From: Lactococcus fujiensis JCM 16395
GTDB taxonomy: Bacteria > Bacillota > Bacilli > Lactobacillales > Streptococcaceae
Assembly (NCBI RefSeq): GCF_002441655.1
Contig: NZ_JXJU01000011.1
Coordinates: 1 to 48,617, forward strand
DNA length: 48,617 bases
Direction: 5' to 3'
Under the pieces are notes generated by a model, which worked only from the letters and a program-made list of their open reading frames with translations, was not told the origin of the DNA and searched no databases. The translations under genes and the position numbers were made by a program. Position 1 is the stretch's first letter. Each line of letters begins with the position of its first letter. Shown here piece after piece: positions 1-7,072 of the stretch.

Positions 1-1209
1 AACTGGCTCGTTAAAGTCGGCGATGATGTCAAAGAAGATGATCCTGTCGCAGAAGTACAAAACGACAAGTTGATGCAAGAAATCTTGTCTCCTTACACAG
101 GTAAAGTTACAAAATTATTCGTTGAAGCTGGTACAACTGTAGCTGTTGGGGAACCATTGATTGAATATAATGGTAATGGAAATGCAGCTCCTGCACCAAC
201 AGCTGCGCCTGCGCAAGCCGCTAGCCCAGCCCCTACCACAACAGGAGATGTTCAATATACAAAAACTGGAGCTATGGGTCGCATTCTTGCAATGCCTTCA
301 GTACGTCACTATGCGCGTAAAGCTGGCATTGATTTGACACAAGTCCCTTCAACTGGTCGCCATGGTCACACTACACTTGCTGACGTTAAAGCATTTGAAT
401 CTGGTGCTGTAGCTCCTGTTGCTGCTCCAACTTCTGCTCCTGTTGCTGACGTTCCTAAAGCCGAAGCTCCTAAGGTAGAAAAAGCTCCTTCTGTTAAAGC
501 TGGTGCTGGTGATACTCGTGAACCTATGAATCCAACTCGTAAAGTTGTTTCAAAAGTCATGACTGCACAACATACACACATCCCACCTGTTACAAACTTT
601 GATCAAGTTGAAGTTTCTAAATTGGTTGAACACCGCAAGACTTTCAAAGAACTTGCTGCTAAACAAGATATCAAATTGACATATCTTGCCTATGTTGCTA
701 AAGCTTTGGCTACAACAGCTCACAAATTCCCTGACATTAACTCATCTGTTGATTACGAAAAACAAGAAATTGTTCATCATGAGCATGTAAACGTTGGTAT
801 CGCAGTAAATGCTCCAACAGGACTTTATGTTCCAGTTATTCATGAAGCTGAAAACAAATCAATCCTTCAGATTGCTAAAGAAATTGCCGAATTAGCTGCT
901 GCAACGCGTGATGGTTCTTTGAAACCTGCACAAATGCAAGGCGCTACAATTACAATTTCAAACCTTGGTTCTGCTCGTGGAACTTGGTTCACTCCAATCA
1001 TCAACGGCTCTGACGTTGTAATCCTTGGTCTTGGATCAATCGTTAAGGAACCAATCGTTAATGCTGAGGGTGAAATCGTTGTTGGTCAAAACATGAAATT
1101 GTCAATGACTTACGACCACCGTTTGATCGATGGTATGCTTGGACAAACTTCATTGAACTACTTGAAATCACTTCTTGCTGATCCAGAGTTCATGTTAATG
1201 GAAATCTGA
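1..1209 (+). CDS. pdhC: Pyruvate dehydrogenase E2, dihydrolipoyl acetyltransferase (5' truncated by window edge)
   Basis: E2 core of the pyruvate dehydrogenase complex; it transfers the acetyl group from lipoamide to CoA. The reading frame is open from base 1, so the true start lies outside the window; the TTG at 70 is only an internal codon. In order one sees the end of a lipoyl domain with the lipoyl lysine in NDKLMQE, an Ala/Pro-rich linker, a peripheral-subunit-binding domain (MPSVRHYARKAGIDL...GHTTLADV), a second Ala/Pro linker, and the acyltransferase domain ending in the catalytic DHRLIDG. The E3 gene pdhD follows 190 bases downstream on the same strand, as in other firmicute pdh operons. 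Only one lipoyl domain is visible; whether another lies upstream cannot be seen. Confidence 0.95.
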   Translation, partial: NWLVKVGDDVKEDDPVAEVQNDKLMQEILSPYTGKVTKLFVEAGTTVAVGEPLIEYNGNGNAAPAPTAAPAQAASPAPTTTGDVQYTKTGAMGRILAMPSVRHYARKAGIDLTQVPSTGRHGHTTLADVKAFESGAVAPVAAPTSAPVADVPKAEAPKVEKAPSVKAGAGDTREPMNPTRKVVSKVMTAQHTHIPPVTNFDQVEVSKLVEHRKTFKELAAKQDIKLTYLAYVAKALATTAHKFPDINSSVDYEKQEIVHHEHVNVGIAVNAPTGLYVPVIHEAENKSILQIAKEIAELAAATRDGSLKPAQMQGATITISNLGSARGTWFTPIINGSDVVILGLGSIVKEPIVNAEGEIVVGQNMKLSMTYDHRLIDGMLGQTSLNYLKSLLADPEFMLMEI

Positions 1210-1338
1210 TAGCGGTGAAATGGCACTTTAGTGTCTATTTCTGCTAGGCGATTTACTTAGTAAACGAGCTGCCCCGCTTATTAGGCGGATGTTGAAGAAT
1301 CTTTTTTCAATCTTTACCGTCATAATAAGATGTTAAAA

Positions 1339-1354
1339 GTCTGTCAGTACAGAC
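1339..1354. repeat. Short inverted repeat in the pdhC-pdhD spacer
   Basis: GTCTGT-CAGT-ACAGAC, a perfect 6-bp-arm hairpin in the 190-base pdhC-pdhD spacer (1210-1399). It shares the core TGTCAG word with the hairpins at 2828-2879 and 7919-7944. The rest of the spacer holds no ORF. No poly-T follows, so it is probably an mRNA processing or stability hairpin rather than a terminator. Confidence 0.5.
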
Positions 1355-1399
1355 GAATCAATTGTCCATACTGATGGGTTAAATTGGAGGATATATAAA

Positions 1400-2821
1400 A
1401 TGGTTGTTGGTGCACAAGCCACAGATGTAGATTTGGTTGTTATTGGTTCAGGCCCTGGCGGATACGTAGCCGCTATTCGTGCTGCTGAACTTGGAAAAAA
1501 AGTTACTATTATTGAAAAAGATAATGTCGGCGGAGTTTGTTTGAATATCGGATGTATTCCTTCAAAAGCTTTGATTAACATTGGTCATCACTATACTGAT
1601 GCCATTGAAGAAGCTGAAAAGAAAAATCCATTTGGACTTACAGTTGGCGATGTCAAATTGGACTGGGATGCTGCTCAAACTTGGAAGCAAGATAAAGTAG
1701 TTAGCCAATTGACTGGTGGCGTTAAAATGTTGCTTAAAAAACATAAAGTTGACGTTATCAAAGGGACAGCTGAATTTGTTGATAATGAAACGATCAACGT
1801 TGAGCAAGAAGATGGATTCAAACTTCTTCACTTTAACGATGTTATCATTGCAACAGGTTCACGTCCTATCGAAATTCCACCATTCCCATTCGGTGGTCGT
1901 ATCGTTGATTCAACTGGTGCGCTCTCACTTCCTGAAGTACCTAAACACTTAATTATCGTTGGTGGTGGTGTTATCGGTTCTGAACTTGGTGGGGCATACC
2001 GTATGCTCGGTTCTAAAATTACTATTGTTGAAGGACTCGACCATATCTTGAATGGCTTCGATAAAGAAATGTCAGATATCATCGTTAAACGCGTTAAATC
2101 TGCAGGTTCTGACATCTTTACGTCAGCAATGGCTAAATCAGCTGTCCAAACTGACAAAGATGTTACATTGACATTTGAAGTTGATGGAAAAGAACAAACA
2201 GTGACTGGCGATTACCTTCTTGTTTCAGTTGGTCGCCGTCCAAACACTGATTTGCTTGGCTTAAACAATACAGATGTTAAAATGACTGATCGTGGCTTGA
2301 TTGAAGTTACAGACTCATATGAAACGAACGTGCCACACATCTATGCAATCGGTGACGTAGTCCCTGGTCCAATGCTTGCTCACAAAGCATCATTCCAAGC
2401 CAAGGTTGCTGCCGCTGCTGTTGCTGGAGCTGACGATTCTGTTGATATCCACGTTGCTTTGCCTGCTGTTGCTTATACAACAACTGAGCTTGCAACTGTT
2501 GGTGAAACGCCAGATTCAGTTAAAGACCGCATGGATACTGTTAAGATTTCTAAATTCCCATTTGCAGCAAATGGACGTGCAATTTCAATGAACGATACAA
2601 CTGGTTTCCTTCGTTTGATTACTGAAACAAAAGAAGGTGCCATCATTGGTGCTCAAATCGTTGGCCCTGGTGCGTCAGACTTGATTTCAGGTCTCTCACT
2701 TGCAATTGAAAATGGGTTGACATCTAAAGACATTTCGCTTACTATCCAACCTCACCCAACACTCGGTGAAGCAATCATGGATACTGCTGAATTGGCTGAT
2801 GGTCTTCCAATTCACGTTTAA
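1400..2821 (+). CDS. pdhD: Dihydrolipoamide dehydrogenase (E3)
   Basis: Flavoprotein disulfide oxidoreductase, 473 aa, that reoxidises dihydrolipoamide on E2 with NAD+. It has an N-terminal FAD dinucleotide fold (VIGSGPGGYVAA), the redox-active disulfide motif GGVCLNIGCIPSKAL, a second NAD-binding GxGxxG (VGGGVIGSE), the FAD-contacting YAIGDV, and the C-terminal dimer interface with the HPTLGE His-Glu pair. There is no N-terminal lipoyl domain, unlike some streptococcal E3 proteins. GGAGGATATATAAA before ATG at 1400 supports the start. It is the last gene of the pdh operon and is followed at once by a strong terminator. Confidence 0.96.
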   Translation: MVVGAQATDVDLVVIGSGPGGYVAAIRAAELGKKVTIIEKDNVGGVCLNIGCIPSKALINIGHHYTDAIEEAEKKNPFGLTVGDVKLDWDAAQTWKQDKVVSQLTGGVKMLLKKHKVDVIKGTAEFVDNETINVEQEDGFKLLHFNDVIIATGSRPIEIPPFPFGGRIVDSTGALSLPEVPKHLIIVGGGVIGSELGGAYRMLGSKITIVEGLDHILNGFDKEMSDIIVKRVKSAGSDIFTSAMAKSAVQTDKDVTLTFEVDGKEQTVTGDYLLVSVGRRPNTDLLGLNNTDVKMTDRGLIEVTDSYETNVPHIYAIGDVVPGPMLAHKASFQAKVAAAAVAGADDSVDIHVALPAVAYTTTELATVGETPDSVKDRMDTVKISKFPFAANGRAISMNDTTGFLRLITETKEGAIIGAQIVGPGASDLISGLSLAIENGLTSKDISLTIQPHPTLGEAIMDTAELADGLPIHV

Positions 2822-2853
2822 AAAAAAGTTGTCAGCTCTGACAACTTTTTTTT
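2821..2853. terminator. Bidirectional terminator between pdhD and the RiPP operon
   Basis: Stem GTTGTCA/TGACAAC with a GCTC loop, flanked by an A-run on the left and a T-run on the right, so it can stop transcription of pdhD (+) and of the converging peptide operon (-). Confidence 0.85.
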
Positions 2854-2857
2854 ACTC

Positions 2858-2879
2858 ACTCTGTCAGCGCTGACAGAGT
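2858..2879. terminator. Perfect 22-bp palindrome, likely end hairpin of the peptide operon
   Basis: Arms ACTCTGTCAGC and GCTGACAGAGT form a perfect palindrome just past the last precursor gene. No T-run follows directly, so termination on the - strand probably needs the next hairpin at 2821-2853; this one may protect the mRNA 3' end. Confidence 0.6.
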
Positions 2880-2892
2880 TTATCTCCATTTT

Positions 2893-2970
2893 TTAACATC
2901 CTGAACCACAAACAACGTTAATTTTCAGTTCAATTTCTTCTGAACGTTCTTTATTTTTGATAACAACCAT
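2893..2970 (-). CDS. NxxC-type RiPP precursor peptide, copy 3
   Basis: A 25-codon gene running from ATG at 2970 to TAA at 2893. The N-terminal leader MVVIKNKERSEE is charged and the C-terminal core is LKINVVCGSGC. The Asn-Val-Val-Cys is the NxxC motif that the NxxC family of radical SAM enzymes crosslinks in streptococci; a second Cys ends the peptide. The gene has its own ribosome binding site (AAAGGGGAAAAAGT before ATG). It is third in a tandem set of three paralogues that share the MKVxENK leader and NxxCG core, which is strong evidence that they are real genes. It is the last gene of the operon regulator/radical SAM/exporter/precursors. The mature product and cleavage site are unknown. 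Confidence 0.85.
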   Translation of the reverse strand: MVVIKNKERSEEIELKINVVCGSGC

Positions 2971-3011
2971 ACTTTTTCCCCTTTAGTTTTCAACATTTTC
3001 AAGTAATAACA

Positions 3012-3083
3012 TTAGCCGCAGAGGACATTAAATTTCATATCAAAATCTTCCTCTGATTGTTCTTTATTTTCAATAACTTTCAT
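3012..3083 (-). CDS. NxxC-type RiPP precursor peptide, copy 2 (shortened C-terminus)
   Basis: A 23-codon gene from ATG at 3083 to TAA at 3012, with leader MKVIENKEQSEED and core MKFNVLCG. The NxxC motif is Asn-Val-Leu-Cys. Unlike copies 1 and 3 it stops right after CG and lacks the terminal G-x-Cys, so it has a single Cys. It has a strong Shine-Dalgarno (AAGGGAGGGAT). The leader is the most acidic of the three. The altered residues near the core (DFDMKFN in place of IELKIN) suggest it is a diverged rather than merely redundant substrate, perhaps with a different job such as signalling; that is inference. Confidence 0.82.
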   Translation of the reverse strand: MKVIENKEQSEEDFDMKFNVLCG

Positions 3084-3119
3084 ACTTTTATCCCTCCCTT
3101 CTACCTTGATATCCTTACT

Positions 3120-3197
3120 TCAACAACCTGCACCACAAACAGCATTGATTTTCAGTTCAATGTCATTTTCTTTTTGTTTATTTTCAACAACTTTCAT
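3120..3197 (-). CDS. NxxC-type RiPP precursor peptide, copy 1
   Basis: A 25-codon gene from ATG at 3197 to TGA at 3120, with leader MKVVENKQKENDIE and core LKINAVCGAGC. The NxxC motif Asn-Ala-Val-Cys sits 5 residues before the end, followed by G-A-G-Cys. Shine-Dalgarno AAAGGAG lies 7 bases before the ATG, inside the end of the exporter gene, with which it overlaps by 14 bases in another frame, so translation may be coupled to it. It is the first of the three tandem precursors. The assignment as a RiPP substrate rests on size, the leader/core pattern, the NxxC motif and the adjacent radical SAM/SPASM gene. Confidence 0.87.
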   Translation of the reverse strand: MKVVENKQKENDIELKINAVCGAGC

Positions 3198-4776
3198 ATG
3201 CGTTCTCCTTTCTGAATGTAATAATATCATCATAGCGACTTTCATCATCAATGTGATGTGCCACTTCAATAATTGTAATAGGTAAATTAAATATTAAATC
3301 ACGTATTTTTTGGGCGGTTTCATTATCCAGCGAAGCCGTAACTTCATCAACAAGCATGAGTTGTTTTTTTCTTAACAAAAATCTTGCTAATTCTAGTCTA
3401 ATCTTTTGACCACCGGAAATATTTTCACCATTATTTTGAAGCACTGTACTTAAATCCAAATCTTGTGCAAGATTGACTTCCCTCAAAACTTGAAGCAAAT
3501 CAGAGTCATCAAAATTTTGTCCCAAACAAAGATTATAACGCACCGTACCGTTAAAGATAAAAGGCTCTTGCCCAACTAAACCAAAATTTTTAAAATTCAA
3601 TGGATATTTTTCACCATGACTAAGGAGACAAATATCACCTGAATTTTGTTTTAGTTCTCCGCAAATTAACTTAAGTAACGTACTTTTCCCACTACCACTT
3701 TTTCCTCGAATAAGCACTTTTTGACCTGCTTTAACATTCATGGAAAGCTTATCAAAGATTTTTTTCTCTCCGAAATTCATGGACAAATCAGAAACAACAA
3801 GTTCATCGAAGCTCGAAGCAACTTCATTTTCACTTTGTTCAATTTTAGAACCGAGCAAACTAAATATTTTCTTTCTTATTCCCTTAACTTCTTGAATATA
3901 AGAAAAAGCATAGAGAACCTGTTGCAAGGGTTGCTTTAATTGTTGGCTCGCAGAAAACAAAGCAAGTAAAACAGGGAATTTCAAGTCACTTCCATTTCCA
4001 ATCATGACTAAGCCAATAACAAAGGGAACAATCTCAGCCAGTGTTTTTAAGGCTGTACTTATAGAAAAAACAATATTATTGGTAGTCGAAAGCCAGAAAA
4101 AGGCGTGTTCAGCAGCTTTTATTTTTTGGGTGTTTAATTTTAGAACGGGTTTGCTACTTCCATTTCTTAAAATAGTTGCTCTACCGTTGATACTATCACT
4201 TGCGACTTTTAATAATTCTTCACGTTTTTCAGATAGATTACTTCCAAGCTGATTTAATCTTTTATTGAAGAAAAGTTGAGGAAGCATTAAGCTCAATGCC
4301 CCCACAACAAACAATAAACCCAAAACAAGATTTTGAGAAACCATATAAATCAAAGGGGAAAAGAAAACAACCGAGAAAAAAGGAACAATCAAAATTTGTG
4401 CAAGATAAGCTTGATAAAGAAGGTCCATGTCATTTGTCAGCGTTGAAATCATTTCTGAATTTGAATATTGATTCTTAGTGCAAACAAACGATTGAAGCAA
4501 ACCACTTTTTATATTCACTACCCAGCTGTAAACCAAACTATTTATTACAACATTTCCAAAAAGCATTGCAAGGGCAACATAAGCATAAAGAAGTGCCCCG
4601 ATAAAACCAAATGTTAGGATTTTTCCCATATCACTTGTGCCTTGCATCTCAGCAGCTCGTTGGACGATAAGCGCTGTTGCTAACCCCATTAAAGCATTGG
4701 AAATTGTCGCCAAAACAAACAATAATAATTTCCACTTTGGAGCATATTGAAATAATATTTTTAATTCATTCCGCAT
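3184..4776 (-). CDS. ABC exporter, membrane domain fused to ATPase, for the modified peptide
   Basis: A 530-aa ABC half-transporter. The N-terminal half is a six-helix exporter-type membrane domain (first segment LLLFVLATISNALMGLATAL). The C-terminal half is the ATPase with Walker A GKSGSGKST, signature ISGGQ, Walker B LMLVDE and a His switch (EVAHH). It has no N-terminal C39 peptidase domain, so it cannot itself cleave a double-glycine leader; none of the precursors has one. The start overlaps the end of the radical SAM gene by 11 bases, and the stop overlaps precursor 1. It is probably a homodimer exporting the crosslinked peptide; self-immunity is another possible role. The substrate is inferred from context only. 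Confidence 0.88.
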   Translation of the reverse strand: MRNELKILFQYAPKWKLLLFVLATISNALMGLATALIVQRAAEMQGTSDMGKILTFGFIGALLYAYVALAMLFGNVVINSLVYSWVVNIKSGLLQSFVCTKNQYSNSEMISTLTNDMDLLYQAYLAQILIVPFFSVVFFSPLIYMVSQNLVLGLLFVVGALSLMLPQLFFNKRLNQLGSNLSEKREELLKVASDSINGRATILRNGSSKPVLKLNTQKIKAAEHAFFWLSTTNNIVFSISTALKTLAEIVPFVIGLVMIGNGSDLKFPVLLALFSASQQLKQPLQQVLYAFSYIQEVKGIRKKIFSLLGSKIEQSENEVASSFDELVVSDLSMNFGEKKIFDKLSMNVKAGQKVLIRGKSGSGKSTLLKLICGELKQNSGDICLLSHGEKYPLNFKNFGLVGQEPFIFNGTVRYNLCLGQNFDDSDLLQVLREVNLAQDLDLSTVLQNNGENISGGQKIRLELARFLLRKKQLMLVDEVTASLDNETAQKIRDLIFNLPITIIEVAHHIDDESRYDDIITFRKENAYESC

Positions 4777-6082
4777 CTAAAGTCACCTCGTATAAATTTT
4801 GTTTAATAAATAAATCAAGATTTTGATAAAATTTATTTTTATTTTTGTTACAAATGTATTCTTGAGTTTTATTATCAGCAAAATTTAGTTTAGGACATGT
4901 TCCCCCTTTGCAGATTAAGACAATTTCACTTTCTAAGCATTTCTTAGGGATTTTTTCACAGGTTTGAATCCAATACTTTTGTCTTTTTTCTTGATTTAAA
5001 ATACCAATATTGACATCTCCAAATATATTCCTAGTGTCATATAATAATACCGTGCAAGCCATTATTTTTCCACGTACATTAAACGCAAAATGATTTGGAT
5101 TTTGAGCATAACATGAAAATTGATTGTTAACACTCCAAAATGGATCTATTAATTGATAGCCAAGAGATAAAGCTTCTTCGGAAAATTGAAAAGTAATTTC
5201 TTTCGATAATCTTTCAATCTCGTATCCTTCTTTTCTATCTCCTTGCCCCCAATCACCTACGTTTCGATAAAGCATAGAAAAACGTTTATCGTTTTTGAAT
5301 GGAACTCTCTCATTAATCATAAAATCTTTTACATTTTTGTAATTCTCTTTTGAAACATTGAACCGTAAAACTATGTCAAACTTTAATAAAGTCTCTTTAG
5401 CTTTTAATAGATTAGCATAAATTCGCTCAAAGCTTCCTTTGCCATTCTTTAAGACTCTTTGTTTATCATGACTTTCAAGGTTACCGTCAATCGTGATTTG
5501 AAAAAATACGCATTTACACACTTCAACTAAACAAGTCAATTTTCGTTTATCTAAAAGATATCCATTAGTTGTAATATCAGAAACATAGTCTAAATTATAC
5601 TTTGCTGCAAGCTCTTGGAACTTTGATGAGAGATAAACAATTACTTTATATCCTAAAAGTGGCTCGCCACCAAACCAAGAAGCCCGTAATTTTTTATAAT
5701 TTCCCTCTAGTATTTTTTGTTCAGTAAATTTAACAATATTATCCATAGTATCTTGAGACATGGCAATATTTTCAAATTTTTCGTAACAGTAAAGACAGCG
5801 GAAATTGCAATCGCCATGTGTTAAAACAGTAATTCTCAACATTTCATTCTCTTTGTCAAAAATTTGTGCTATTGATTTTTCAAATTCACTTTCTTCTGAA
5901 TAAAAATTTTTTGAAATTAAATAATTTTCAAAATCAAGCTGAGTGGATTTGTCATTTTCTATCTTACTGATTAGGTTATTGGTAACTTTAATTGAGATAT
6001 TATTTTTAGTATTGAATAAAATAATTCCGTCTTCAACAGATTTTGAAACAACATAGGGAGATAATTTTTTCATAATTTTCAT
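4766..6082 (-). CDS. Radical SAM/SPASM peptide maturase (NxxC family candidate)
   Basis: A 438-aa radical SAM enzyme. The [4Fe-4S]-SAM motif is C92-NFR-C96-LY-C99, followed by the SAM-binding GGEP in SWFGGEPLLGY. The N-terminal ~80 residues resemble a RiPP-recognition-type domain by position and composition. The C-terminal region carries seven cysteines typical of a SPASM domain that binds auxiliary clusters: the first pair fits C-x13-G-x4-C, while the later spacings (C-x6-C-x8-C-x4-C, then one more) differ from the textbook pattern. Shine-Dalgarno AAAGGAG lies before ATG at 6082. Given the NxxC precursors downstream, the likely reaction is a thioether between the Asn beta-carbon and the Cys thiol, as reported for streptococcal NxxC enzymes. 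The reaction is inferred, not shown. Confidence 0.88.
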   Translation of the reverse strand: MKIMKKLSPYVVSKSVEDGIILFNTKNNISIKVTNNLISKIENDKSTQLDFENYLISKNFYSEESEFEKSIAQIFDKENEMLRITVLTHGDCNFRCLYCYEKFENIAMSQDTMDNIVKFTEQKILEGNYKKLRASWFGGEPLLGYKVIVYLSSKFQELAAKYNLDYVSDITTNGYLLDKRKLTCLVEVCKCVFFQITIDGNLESHDKQRVLKNGKGSFERIYANLLKAKETLLKFDIVLRFNVSKENYKNVKDFMINERVPFKNDKRFSMLYRNVGDWGQGDRKEGYEIERLSKEITFQFSEEALSLGYQLIDPFWSVNNQFSCYAQNPNHFAFNVRGKIMACTVLLYDTRNIFGDVNIGILNQEKRQKYWIQTCEKIPKKCLESEIVLICKGGTCPKLNFADNKTQEYICNKNKNKFYQNLDLFIKQNLYEVTLDAE

Positions 6083-6137
6083 TAACTTCTCCTTTCCTTT
6101 TTAACTTGATAAAAAGAGTGTAGCACGAAATTTTGAG

Positions 6138-6171
6138 ATTATAAAAATCGTAACTTATTTGTTACGATTTT
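6138..6171 (-). promoter_or_regulatory. Radical SAM operon promoter with overlapping palindrome, candidate Rgg operator
   Basis: A perfect -10 TATAAT (6138-6143, - strand) lies directly next to an inverted repeat with 11-bp arms, AAAATCGTAAC and GTTACGATTTT, separated by 6 bases (6144-6171). At the expected -35 distance (17 bp) there is only CGTAAC, a poor match to TTGACA, as seen in activator-dependent promoters. The palindrome also overlaps the rgg stop codon, so it may double as an AT-rich terminator for rgg. The regulator just upstream is the natural candidate to bind it. Confidence 0.6.
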
Positions 6172-7057
6172 CTAGCTTTTCTTTTAAAACTTTTCTTACT
6201 TGTTTTGCAATATTTGGATAGCCAAAGGCTTTATAACCATTACTTAGATTGTTTAGAATATTCTTTCCTTTTTCTGTTTCATCAATCATCAAGTAATAAC
6301 AACCTTCAACATACATGAATTCTTTACGGTTATGAATATCCATAGTAGGACTGTCTAAGAGTTGACGATATTTATTGATGAGACTTTCTGAGAATTGTTT
6401 ATTCCTTTTTTCAATAAAATAGAGCGTAACCGTTTTAGTGAGCAGAATAATGAGCTCTTTATTTTGAGAGGATTTGTTATAGTAACTTTTGCGATTTAAC
6501 AATTCAATTATGAACTCAAAGATCAATGCTTCGCTCAAAAAATTAAGAAGTTCTCCAAATAAATAAATTTCTTGCTGTCCCCATTCTAATATAGAAAAGA
6601 GATAATCAGCAACTTCTTGAGCTTCATTTTCAGTAATTTGGTAATTTTTGATATGATTTGACGCAAGTATAGCTTTAGCTTCCAAACTATTCCAATAATA
6701 GATTTTTTGATTCATTTTTGAAAAATTTTGTATTGATTTTTCATACAAATTTTCAATTTCTTCATAGTTACCTAGCTCAGTTAAGCGTTGTAATTCATCA
6801 ATAAAGTTTGATGCTTCAGACTGTTCAAAGTCTCGCACATAAGATAAATATTCTTCAAAAGTTATTCCTAATTTTTCGACCAACTTGCTAATTTTAGTCA
6901 GCGTAATATCTGATTCATTCCGTTCAAATCGAGAAAGTTGGACTTTTGAGGTAATATAATTTGGAGAATTTTTATAATCTCCAGATACTTTTGACAATGA
7001 TAAATTTTTAGATTCTCTTAATTCTCTGAACGTTTCGCCCCAAGATTCTTCAACCAT
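6155..7057 (-). CDS. Rgg/GadR/MutR-family transcriptional regulator
   Basis: A 300-aa protein with an N-terminal XRE-type helix-turn-helix (residues ~10-70: FRELRESKNLSLSKVSG...VQLSRFERNESDITLTKISKLVEKL), whose SKxQLSRFERxESDI pattern is typical of Rgg proteins, followed by a long all-helical C-terminal domain with TPR-like repeats that in this family binds short peptides. It lies 72 bases upstream of the radical SAM gene in the same direction and 15 bases after recO. Streptococcal radical SAM RiPP operons are commonly controlled by Rgg with an SHP pheromone; I found no SHP-like small ORF next to this gene. The ribosome binding site is weak (AAAGAAAG). Confidence 0.88.
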   Translation of the reverse strand: MVEESWGETFRELRESKNLSLSKVSGDYKNSPNYITSKVQLSRFERNESDITLTKISKLVEKLGITFEEYLSYVRDFEQSEASNFIDELQRLTELGNYEEIENLYEKSIQNFSKMNQKIYYWNSLEAKAILASNHIKNYQITENEAQEVADYLFSILEWGQQEIYLFGELLNFLSEALIFEFIIELLNRKSYYNKSSQNKELIILLTKTVTLYFIEKRNKQFSESLINKYRQLLDSPTMDIHNRKEFMYVEGCYYLMIDETEKGKNILNNLSNGYKAFGYPNIAKQVRKVLKEKLENRNK

Positions 7058-7072
7058 TATATTTCGCTTTCT

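Noticed and set aside
1716-1952. ORF of 78 codons overlapping pdhD in another frame
   Set aside because: Lies wholly within the clearly coding pdhD frame and has no ribosome binding site or family resemblance.
6083-6154. Search for an SHP pheromone gene next to rgg
   Set aside because: No ATG-started hydrophobic short ORF with a ribosome binding site was found on either strand in the rgg-radical SAM gap, and the region upstream of rgg is recO coding sequence.
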